A stretch of DNA of 64,000 nt from the NCBI GenBank assembly GCA_037176885.1, contig JAWWNJ010000079.1, positions 682,001 through 746,000 of the forward strand. The letters run 5' to 3'. The number at the start of each line of letters is the position of its first letter. The stretch's first letter is position 1. The stretch is from Favolaschia claudopus (Eukaryota > Basidiomycota > Agaricomycetes > Agaricales > Mycenaceae). Below, piece after piece: positions 51,097 through 61,507 of the stretch. The position numbers and the translations under genes are program-made. The notes under the pieces were generated by a model. It did no database searches and was not told the origin of the DNA. It saw nothing but the letters and a program-made list of their open reading frames with translations.

Positions 51097-53765
51097 TCAT
51101 AAAACAGTTCGCCACTCATTGTTGTAGGCATCCCAGTCTCGGGCAAGATATTCTTGGGGTGGAACATCCTGCAGAGGGGTCTTTGCCGCTGATCGATTGC
51201 GCTTGGAGAGCGCTTTGACGAAAGGTCGAAATTTAGTTGAACCATGGGAAGTTGATTTTTCTACTTGAGCGACCGAGAGAGCTATCGTTCCTGGCTTGTC
51301 GTCTTTCACGACTAAAAAAAAGTGTTCGAAATTTTATGAGACTGTGTTAGGGGGGTCTCATCCGTAGACCCACTTTGTGGACTGGGCAAGCCTGCCGCTT
51401 TACCCAATTCAATGTCTCGCTCTTCGTAGATTGAGAGTTGCTCTTCAGTTTTGATGTTGTCCAGCAGGCTCTGTGATTCAGTCAGAGGGCAATGACTTCC
51501 GCTGAGCGTTGTTCTCACACTGATGAGGACAAGAATACCCCGTATTTGGGGTCGGAGAGAGGGATCAAAAACCCAAACTAACACCTGATGTCGGTTTACG
51601 AAGGATATCTTGGGAATAGGTGTCTTCGAGCCCTAAGATCCTTCATGAGCAAGAACATAGAACGCAATAAGACACTTACAGCCGGCCGTAAATTGATGCC
51701 CATTCCTACTTTCATCTCCAAACTCGAAGCCGGCATTGCCAACCGGTCCCTGAAATTAAACTGTGCGGTCTGCGGTTGATATGCGATATTATAAGAGGTA
51801 TAGGATCTGTCTTCCTTGTCCCATCTGTCGCCATTCTCGTCATCTATGCGACACTTTGGCATCACCTTGGAACGGAACCATGAGAAATTATTTTGCAGGA
51901 GGTGAGTCCGTTACTTTATTATCCGTAGCTGACCATGTCATTTCCGAATTCCAGTTGTAGGAAGCAGACATTGTTGCAAGAGGACTCCCTTGAGAAAAAC
52001 CAGCAGAACCCTTCAGCCCGCGTTGGTACTGTCGATGCTCTCCGTGGGTGTAAATCTGCTCTGGTAGGTCAAAACCACAAGGAAGACTGAAGGGATGTCC
52101 TTCGAATCAAATATCCTCTGCTAGAAGAATTAAAACTCACAATGTACGAGAAAAAATTGACTGTTTTCGGTGGGACAAAAGACCGATGCTGCCGTACGAA
52201 CGATCCACGTGTGTCTCGCGAGGCCTTGTCTCAATTTTGAACTCGATAAACGCGAAAACTTCAGGTTGAGACAAAGGACGGCTGAAATCGGTAAGATCCA
52301 CCTCTTGTTCAGGGTTACGGACATGGATGAACTGTTAATTTCGATTAAATCAGTCTGCCGAGCATTGTTCTGACTTGCCTTGAAAGTATAGTCGAAGTTA
52401 ATTCCATAAGTCAGATTTGCGTCGATTTTCAAGCTGAGGCCAATGTGAGTGTCGTGGAGTGGGCTCTGCCATATATCTTTCGCTGTGGACGGTTCGCCTC
52501 CGCCGCCACCGCCACCGCCACCTCCCATGAATCCATTTCTTGAAAGTGGCTCAGCGGTGTTCAGGCCAGGATTGGTGCTAGGCCCTCCAGGATCGGGGGC
52601 TCCGCTACCATTATTTCTATTTCCATTTCCAGCACCGCCTGGAATATGTTGACCATCTCCGCCTGCGGGCCCGCTGCTGACATCCCGTTCATGTGGTCCA
52701 TTGGCCGGAGAACCTCCCTGGCAGACAATCCCCGGGGAGATATTGGGCGAATTTGCGCCGGAGTGTTGGGACCTGGTTGCCTCTTCTATTAATTAAAAGA
52801 ACTTATCACTAAAAGATGGACGAACAGCAGATCTAGATGCAATGAGGGGTCGTTGTCTTGAGGCTGAATCATTACCGGGAATCCAGAATAATTTGCAAGA
52901 CCCTCGGCCATTGCGGCCACCTGTGCATCATCGTAGTGCCCGAATATTGTCAAGGACGGCTCTTCCGGTGAGATCATGGTGGCAAAGGGACCCCCGCAAC
53001 CACAGTTTCTGATCGACACGAGTAATGAGTTATCCCAGTTATCGTCTATCCACATCGCTGCGTCTGACGACCAATGGATTGACACAGAAAATCCCTCAAG
53101 AGCATGGCTTGCCAGTGAGTCATGCTCAGAATATGAGACGTCATTGGGAAGTGAATCCTGCAATCGTCTGCACAAAATGAAGTCAAAGAATTGTCGACAT
53201 AGTGATTGACCTACGCAGAAGTCCCATGTTCCGGGGGAAATACGATGAATGTTCCAGTTGGTTGTACTTGTTCCGCAGTCGCGCAATCTGGTGCTGAGGA
53301 GACGAGAGGAAGGGGTGAAATGGACATCTGGGGGTTGAACGGTATAGCGGAGGAAGACGCGGCTCCTAGAGGCGACAATTAGCAAGAAAGGAACTGGACA
53401 AAGCTATGCAATACCTGCACTAAAGATCTCATTGTTCTGAGCCCGGATGGGCATGTCCCTAATATATAGATTCGGGAAGATAATGCTGTCGTCAACCCCG
53501 TTGCTCTCAGCGTAAGGCAGAGAGAAACTGCGCTCCGATTCAGAGTCAGAATCTTCCAAGTCCAAGCCAGGGTTGAGATCATTTTCTGGGTTGGACAGCA
53601 GGCTACTCAATTATTCAGCCGAAGCAAAGAAAGAGAGGGACTCTGGGCATACTTTTCACTCAACCCGCGACGATAAAAGATCTCCTCGATGCTTTGAGAT
53701 TCCAGAAAGTCTTCTCCGATATTTTCCGAGGAGAGGGCGGTAAGAGAGGCACATTTATCTGACAT
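51097..53765 (-). CDS. Uncharacterised module protein, paralogue without Zn2Cys6 (early stop)
   Basis: From the ATG at 53765 (MSDKCASLTALSSENIGED) about nine exons join in phase. An acidic N-terminal part (DLEDSDSESERSF) replaces the zinc cluster of the 61508-63987 paralogue. From about LASHALEGFSVSIHWSSDAA on, the two proteins run in parallel: IFG, EGLANYSGFPVMIQPQDNDP, a Gly-rich linker with ten glycines in a row, WQSPLH, RPLSQPEVFAFI, KIETRPRETHVDRSY, FSQGSPLATMSASYNWN, SYTSYNIAYQPQ, KVGMGINLRPA, QIRGILVL and PPQEYLARDWDAYNNEWR. The frame stops with TGA (51099-51097) where the paralogue has Trp. Homologous sequence continues for another 30 or so codons to about 51001. This removes only the last part, so function may persist. 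The role is unknown. Confidence 0.7.
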
Positions 53766-54142
53766 TGGAGGTCCGACGGTCGCCCAGGAAGTCAATGGTA
53801 ACACAAAAGACAGCTTCACACCCTCCGTTTATAAATGTGAGACAATAGACGCTTGAACTGCAATGTTATCCCTTCTCGAAGGACCAGTAGGACACGAGGC
53901 GGAGATTCTTGGTGATTCAGAAGTATTCGCGGCAAGGCGGTGTTTTTTCTCTCTGTGGGGGCTGCGGAGCTCCAAGTTCACGAACAAGCTGTTCTGTTTG
54001 AAGCAGTGCCAATGGGTGTGAGCTATTTTCTGGGTGCCACATATAGATATATTGAATCGTGTGAATACTGAGGACAGACAAGAAGAAATCAGGGAAGCTG
54101 AATGGACAGATCTGCAGAGCCACCGAAATTGAACAATGAACT
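53766..54142. other. Spacer
   Basis: Probable upstream region of the minus-strand module gene. No other gene seen. Confidence 0.4.
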
Positions 54143-54625
54143 CAGAATTTTGTCGAAGAATTGGGTGACGTACAGAGGAGTTTCCCTTTGGGCTCTGTTG
54201 GTATCCATAATCCTGCAAAGGCATAGAGATAGCGAGTTAGCCTCAGACAACGCGTGGCGGCACACAAGCACCCACCCAAAGCCAATCGGGGCGCTCGCCA
54301 GATCCCAGACACTCGAGACGCAGACGAACACAAGTGTCGCATTGTCCTTGCTCGTTTTGGTGTTGGTCGCATTTCTTGAGTAGATGGCGATATTATATAG
54401 TGTACGAATAAGAGAGGAGAGAATGGAATCTGGTGGACAAACCTTTCTACGGATTCTACACGTGTAGCCTGATTTAGCCCGGACGGCGTCCCTGCCAGCG
54501 GGAAATCCTGGTGAGGACATGGGTAGTTGGGAGGCGGACGAAAGCACGGAAGATTGAGGAAGTGTAGACTCGGAGAGATGAATTGAGGCCAGTAGTACTC
54601 CAGTAGTAAAAGAGAATCTTTGCAT
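54143..54625 (-). CDS. Possible small secreted or membrane protein, low support
   Basis: Three exons can be joined with GT-AG introns (ATG at 54625, stop at 54145-54143), giving about 107 residues. It starts MQRFSFTTGVLLASIHLSES, a plausible signal sequence. The last exon reads LWIPTEPKGKLLCTSP. Other joins are possible and no family is recognised, so it may be chance. Confidence 0.25.
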
Positions 54626-54883
54626 GATTTTTGAGGCCTCGAGGTCAAGATTTTGAACGCGGCTGCCGAGTTGTAAACCTTTCAAATTTTGCCACCAACA
54701 TTGCACCAAGACCGTCACAGCACACGAACTACACACGAACGTGCTGTCGAATTTACGAGTCAGATTGAGTGCGCTGCCGAAAGCTGTAGTGTGACAGTGA
54801 CCGCGTGGGGCAACGACGTGACGTGTGACATTTGGCGCCTCCTTTCGTCCTCCCTCATACTCGTTCGACCTTGAAAGGGTTAT

Positions 54884-57800
54884 ATGGCCCCAACGACGCG
54901 CACACAGCGCACCAACAACGAAGTAATTGTACTAGACTCGGACTCGGACTCTGACGACACAAAAAGCAAGGCTCTGGGGCGCGGCAGTGGCAGTAATAAG
55001 CGCCAGAAAACTATGGAAATTCGTACGTCGTTCTCGTCTTTGTAGGATAGGTATTGAACTTCAAGCTGAATGTGTATGCAGCTGTTGATGAAGACATCAT
55101 CATGATGGACGCGCCGCCGACCCCGCCGGCGTCTGTGGCGCATAGCAGCAGCATCACTAACGGCCATCTCAAGGGACGGAAGCGCTTCATCGCTGATTTT
55201 GGCGACTTGAGAGCGCAGGGGCTCGAGTTGGGAGGCTTTGCTTTCAGTAGTGCGTTCTGGTCTTTATACCCAAGAGATCCCATCGCTGATGACCTCGCAC
55301 AGAGATTCGTCCCGGAGACGATGAAGGCCATATCGATCTGGTTGTAGTGGACCGCTCAAAGGACGATGAGCGCGTGGCAGGGTTCAATATGATGGTCACA
55401 GGTAAGTGCTCTGGTATATCTGTTTGTCGATGGGCGGGCGTCTTGCCTTTTCTGCGGACCCGCACCTTGCGAGCGTATCGTGGTGTGGCAACCGCGATGT
55501 GAATGCTACGCTCTTCATTTTTCCTAGAACCGCAGTGGATGTAGCGGAAGGGCAGGTCGTCAAACGGTCAGCGCGGCATGGAGGTGGGCATGGTATCGGG
55601 GGTGTGCACGCTATATGCGCATGAATGAAGAATCTATCCCTCCCGTTTCGTCTCTGGACCTTGTCTGGGAGGCGGTGTGCCGCCCCCAGCGACCGTGTTG
55701 ACGTACACCGACACAATACGATAGCCGGCCTAGTAATGGGTCGGCGCCGAACCCGATCCGTTATCCTCATCTCTTTCCTTTGTTTTTTTCTTGTCATTTC
55801 TGCCGATGAGCTGGCGCCACCGGACTTTATTGTCGTCGCCCCTACTCACGCTCGTTGACGATCGATGCGAGTGTTACGATGCCGTATGTGCCTGGACGCA
55901 CTTCGACCAAACCGACCATTGTCTGCGGTGCTTTTCGCACAAAAGTCAGATCGATGAACAGGACGAAGTGCAGGTCGCTGTGGGGAACTGTATCCTCCTC
56001 GTCGACATGGGATTCCGACGGTGCTTTCAATGGCACTTTTTTTCTGCGACGGCTCAATATGCGTCGAGGCAATAGGTAGAATGAGTATGCGTTGGTGTCG
56101 TTCGCGGAGTCGGCGGGCGCGCAGCGTGCTGGCTCGAAAGCAATCTTTCTCCCAACATGGACCTTCTTGTCGCTTACCGCGTTAATTGGGTATGTGTCGG
56201 GGACGCGAGGATGGTCGTATATGTGTCGCATGGAAGTACGAAGCGATGAATTGGAGATAGTGGGGAGTGAGCATTGTGGGAAATGAATGCTCTGCTCTAG
56301 TGGATTGTCCTAGACGTGAAAGCGAGGGGGAGATGTACGCCGCCGACATTGCGGCATTTACGTGGAGTGGTGACCTGAAATACCAGCCGGCGCGGGCTCT
56401 GAATCCACGAGTGTCTCGGAGAAGGGTGCTCGTAGCGCGTCCGTGCCAATGCAGCCCTCGCCATGCTCAGAGGGATCTTGTTTCTCCTCCTTTCCCTTGT
56501 CGTCGCCAAATGTCAGGTATTTATACTGACCTCACCAACAGATACCTCCGAATACCCCAAACACCACACCATGGTTACCTGGAGCGACGACAGCGACCTC
56601 CCGGAACGTGTCAACGAAGCCATCAGCGCAATCGCTACCGGCCCCTCCCTCCCCATCGCTGACACCCTAGAACGTTTCCTCATTGCGCTCGCGGGCGGCA
56701 AGCCAGCTAAAGCACCCAAAGCTCTCGCGGCGGTGAAAGGCAAGAGCGCAGCTACCGTCACCTCCGACGCAGAGGACGATGAAGACGACGAAGATGACTA
56801 CGAGGCGTTCATCCTCTCCGACGACGACATGGTCGGCGGTGGTGGCGGCGGGTCGAGTAATGTCTCTGCTGCGGTGGAGAAAAAACGGATTATTGACCGG
56901 ATGCAGCGGGATTTTTTGGAGATTGTGTCGTCGGAGTATCGGCCTGGGCTCATCCCTTTCGTTCCGCCGACCTCTTCCTCTGCCTTCGAGCCGAGGGGGG
57001 ACTTCGCGATGAGCATATCGATACCCACTGTCGACTTGACGCATACTATTCCTGCACAGGCTCTGGTTGCTTGGGATCGTCGACTGCTGAACGCTCCCCG
57101 TGCGCGGCACCTCGTTCTCCTCATATCGGGATTCAACTCCGGAGGTGGGGGGACGGGGTACCCCGCGTTGACGCCGGAGGGGGCGTATGTACGGAAAGGG
57201 ATGCAATTGAGGTTCCAGGTTGGGGTGTGCGGAAAGTATAAACCGAGCAGGGAGCACGCGGTGGAGGCGGGGCGGACGTTCGGGCTCGTTGGGAAGGATG
57301 CGGAGGACGAGGTGCGGGAGGCGAAGGAGAGAGCGCAGAGGGCGAGGGAGCAGGCGTTGTTGGAGTGGGGTGGGGACGGGAATATCCCGGATGGGGAGTT
57401 TCCTTCGTTTGATGCAGGGGGCGATGCGTGGGATGCGTTTGGTGCTGGTGGGGAAGGTGAGAACGGGCAGAATGGAGAGGCAGGGGATACGGAGGGAGAT
57501 GAGGAGAGGTTCGAGAGATTTAGTTTGAGTGGGGCGTTGGAGAACTTGATGGAGACGCAGTTTGTGAAGCTCGTGGAGTTGAGGAGGGCTTATGGGATTG
57601 GGTGGGCGGGGGCGGAGAGGATGTATGCTGTGATTGAGACGGAGCAGAGGGCGAGGGAGAACGTTTGGGGGACGGAGAAGAAGGTGTGTATGCATTTCGT
57701 GTTTCTTTCTTCTTGTCGTCTCTTCCTACTTCGACTGTGTCTCTTCGTCCTTCGACGTCCTTTCTTCCTTTTATCTGTCTATGACACATGGCTCACGTCG

Positions 57801-60800
57801 TTCCCTGCAGACCATCCAACGCGCGGACAAGGAAGAGGCGGCTCTGGCGAGGTTGGGGACGCTCCCACACGATCCTTTGAGGGATCTGGCGAAGGGGGAG
57901 GAGATCAATCTGCCGTATACAGCGTTTTGTTACCTTGTCAGGAGGTTGACGGTGAGTGTCGAGCTTCTTCAGCTCTTTTATCTCATCAACTCCGCCCCGC
58001 AGCTCTGCACGCGTTACTGCCTCGTCTGCCACAACAAGCTCGACGTCGAGTTCGAGGCGCTGAAGCCCTACGTGTGTTCCCGCCCGCTGTGCACCTATCA
58101 GTACTACGCGCACAACCGCGGGGCGTCATTAGAGGTTAGTGACTTCCATCCACCTTGGCCTCGCCTCTGACGCTTCGCCCAGTACGAAATCATTCACAAC
58201 CCCGCGACCGTCGACCTCCTCGTCTCGCTATGCTACTCCGCCGCCGCCGAGGGCGTTTTGGATGAGCCTCTACCCAAGGGCATGGCGCTTCGCGTGCCGC
58301 AGCCAGACAAGAGTCGCGTTACGACGGCGCCGGTGAACAATCTTCACTATAATCACAACAATACGCCGCAAGTGGTGCCGGACGCAAACTGGACTGTGGG
58401 GCTGGATGGCTTGGTCGACTTTGATCACTTGCCGGTTGAGTATGTGCGTGTCGCTTTCTTTCGCTCCTTGATTCGCCAGAATGAGTAAGGTGCTGATTGA
58501 TATCTGCTTTTGAGTAGATGCGAGCAAGTATCGCGGGGTTGATTGATACGCTGCCGCCGGTTAGTCTCGCGCCTACGTACCAGATCTTTCGCTGATACTT
58601 ACATGGTGTCTAGATCGACGAGATGAAGTGCGTCCGCTCCGTGCTCGTACGATGCTGATGCTGACTTTTCGCAGACGCCATCTGGAACGCAAGGTGAAAC
58701 CAGGAAAGTCGAAGCCCCGCCTGAAAGAGATGGAGAATGGAAGTATCTTGCCGGCTGCATGGTCGATCTTGCGTTGGTGAGTTTGTCATGTCCTTCATCT
58801 ATACCAGTTTCTTCGTGCTGACGCGCAGTAGGTGTGTCGCGTCGTGTACTGCGTATCTAGAAGAGATGGCGGAGGACGAGTCCATCCAGGGTGTTGGTGC
58901 GTCAGCCTTTTCTCCATCTTGCAGCGACCGAATCGATCGCTGACGGTCCTTTCGTGCGTAGATTCCGGCTGGCGCCAGTTTCGTTTCAGCGTCGGCGCAC
59001 CGGACGCGGAGGCGAAGTTCCAGAAGGCTTTGCAGAATGCCACGACCACGGACGCGAATGCAAAGAAGTACCCTAGTCTATATGTTTGGCACTTTGTTTC
59101 TGCTGACATTGCGAGGGACTGACTCGCACCGTAGGCTTTCCACGGGTCGGGGCTCAGGAACTGGCATTCAGTACGTCCATTTACATGTCTCTCTGACCGT
59201 AGGTCGCTCATTCAGGACGTTGCGTAGATCATTCGTCATGGCTTGTGGTTCCGCACCGTTACCAACGGACGCGCTTTCGGTGACGGTGGGTAGTCTTCTT
59301 TGCAATCTCTCTGTCTGTCTCGTCGTACTCATAGTTTTTCCAGGCGTTTACCTTGCGAAAGAAGCCCAGACATCTATGAGTCACTATGCCGGTGCAGGAC
59401 GTGCATGCTGGCGGAAGAGTAAGCTTGGGCCGACGACGTGTGTTGCGCTTGCGGAGGTAGTCAATCTCCCGCAACAGTTCGTGAGCTCGCACCCGCATTT
59501 CGTGGTCAAGGATACAGAGTGGATTATGTGGTATGTCCCTATGAGCTGACTTGCATGGGATTACGATGTCTGACGTGGTATGTGTGCAGCCGATATCTCC
59601 TCATCAAGGGTCTCGAAGCGCCGCCTGTCGACCCGTTGAAGAAGAGTAAGAAGAAGACGGTCATACCCCTTGTCAAGCTCGACCCAGCGCAGCCGATCAC
59701 GCTCATTGGCAAGGCCTTGCAGGTCCCGCAGCCGGGGTACCAGATTGGGGAGCTTGTGCAGTTACGCAGGGATGAGCTCGTGGATGAGCCGCATGATCCT
59801 ACGGATACCTTCATCTTTGAGGATCGCAAGCCAGAGGAGGTCATTGAGATCAGCGATGACGATGAGCCGATGCCACCTGCTCCTGAGGCGGCCAAGGCAA
59901 AGGGTAAGGGGAAGGGGCTGCTCGCAACGGTGTCGTCTGCGCTGAAGGGCAAGGGTAGTAACAGCACATCTACTGCTGGGCCAAGCACCAGCGGCAGCAG
60001 TAGCGCTCCTACTGGCCCACCTGCGGATGATTGGAGGCATGATCCCGACTACGTGCAGCGCACTGTCGACCTGCTCATGCCGCCACCTTTCGAGTCTTCG
60101 CCGTCGTCCACCATGGCGGTACAGCGCGAGCTGAAGGCGATGCTGAAGGAGCAGGAGAAGGCTTCGACGAGCAGGGGCGGGTTGAAGGAGCTGGGGTGGT
60201 ACATGCCCGAAGCGTTCATCGGGGATAATCTCTTCCAGTGGATCGTGGAGATGCATTCCTTTGACCCGGAGCTGCCCATTGCGCGAGACTTGAGGAGACA
60301 GTAAGTGTCATATTTGCTACTCGGTGTGCGGCATGGGAGACTGACGTCGTGGTGGTGTAGGGGCGTAAATTCATTGATATTCGAGATTCGGTTCCCACCG
60401 ACGTATCCCATTGGGCCACCGTTCTTCAGAATCATCACGCCTCGTTTCTTACCCTTCATTCAAGGTGGAGGTGGACATGTCACTGGCGGTGCGTCGTGCC
60501 TCTCCTCCTCGCTAAACCCGTTTCTCACTTCTCATTCGTATAGGAGGGTCGATCTGCATGGACCTGCTTACGTCGGATGGCTGGCTGCCTAGCTATAGGT
60601 TGATAGTCTTTCGACGCTATGTGATACTTCTTTACTCACTCTTCCTCTAGTATCTCCGCCGTCCTGATGCAGATCAAGTTAGCCATTTCAAATATTGATC
60701 CCCGTCCTGCACAGCTGGCGCACAACTGGAATTCGTATGTGGCGCATCCATAGTAAAGAACTGATCACTCATGTTTGGCGCAGGCCATACTCTGTCTCTG

Positions 60801-60937
60801 AAGCGCTGGCGGGCTTCAAGCGCGCTGCGGCGACGCACAACTGGACAGTACGTATCAATCCTTTGCTTCACGCTGGGTACGATAGCTAACCTCTCTTCTC
60901 TTAGGTCCCCGAAGGGCTTGACAAGCTTGTTAGATAG
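54884..60937 (+). CDS. PARP catalytic domain fused to a UBE2Q-like E2 ubiquitin-conjugating domain
   Basis: A large multi-exon gene. It starts MAPTTRTQRTNNEVIVLDSD (acidic, nuclear-type N-terminus), then DFGDLRAQGLELGGFAF joined to DDEGHIDLVVDRSKDDER. After a 1140-nt intron (55402-56541) comes a long exon with NEAISAIATGP and FRVG-type strands, acidic DAEDDEDDEDDYEAF and a Glu/Arg helix. A Cys-rich motif (CLVCHNKL, PYVCSRPLCTYQYY) precedes the PARP core: WHFAFHGSGLRNWHS (the HG motif), IIRHGLWFRTVTNGRAFGDG, VYLAKEAQTSMSHYAG, LAEVVNLP. An unstructured Ser/Lys linker leads to the E2 fold: NLFQWIVEMHSFDPELPIA, FEIRFPPTYPIGPPFFRII and GGSICMDLLTSDGWLPSY, where the Cys is the expected ubiquitin-thioester residue. 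Similar PARP-E2 fusions are known in fungi. It should ADP-ribosylate and possibly ubiquitylate nuclear targets. Confidence 0.85.
55842..56464 (-). CDS. Candidate antisense reading frame inside the long PARP intron
   Basis: From an ATG at 56464 (MARAALARTRYEHPSPRHSW) a frame can be spliced in phase (after RRLVFQ) to a frame open for about 155 codons. That frame contains HIYDHPRVPDTYPIN, LLPRRILSRRRKKVPLKAP and HFVLFIDLTFVRKAPQTMVG, ending NERE. It is encoded entirely opposite the 55402-56541 intron. The amino-acid mix looks protein-like, but I recognise no family and both splice signals are ordinary. It could be a nested gene or chance. Confidence 0.3.
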
Positions 60938-61507
60938 ATGTGCTATGTTGAGAGCTGACTGTTAGTGTTGTGCTGCCCCTTCTCAAGTATCATTGTAGTT
61001 GTCGTATCGTTCAAACATCAAAGTCTTTGAAGTCGGTGCCAGGTGCGCACTGGCGCGCACCGCCTTACGCTGTGACAATCGTCACACTACAGCTTTGCTT
61101 TGGAAGTACATGGTTCGAGTCCAACTTTGCAGTTCGCGAAAAGCCCCCGAGAATTTTCGGCGGGATATCGTGTAGACCAGCTTAGGTTTTGAAACGTTGC
61201 TGCCCAAACCGATTGTCTCAAGGTTGGAGCGAACAAGTGGAATATCATATAGACGCTCGGACGACTCGGGAACGATGCAAGATACGTATTTTTGGCTTCG
61301 ATTTCACAGCTTTCTTGCACTGTGCAGCTTTCAGCCTCGGATGGTTGTCAAGGGAATAGCGCTAAGTATCCACCAAAACTCTGCGCCGCAGCTCCTCGTA
61401 ACTACTAACTTCTGAAGAACTTGGAAGAACTTCAAGTTCACCGTCTACTTTTCTGTAGATACTAGATTCAGATTGTTTGACCCTGCATCGAGCTTGAGGT
61501 CGAAACA
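60938..61507. other. Intergenic region before the Zn2Cys6 gene
   Basis: Short frames only. A tRNA-like GGTTCGAGTCC at 61113 has no matching A box or cloverleaf. Confidence 0.5.

Noticed and set aside
52490..52530. CCGCCACCGCCACC repeat as a possible microsatellite locus
   Set aside because: It encodes the polyglycine linker of the minus-strand module gene, so it is part of coding sequence.
56667..57695. A 342-codon minus-strand frame
   Set aside because: A shadow opposite the main PARP exon, Pro/Arg/Leu-rich as expected from the complement of GC-rich coding sequence.
61090..61140. tRNA-like box GGTTCGAGTCC
   Set aside because: No matching A box, acceptor stem or cloverleaf around it.
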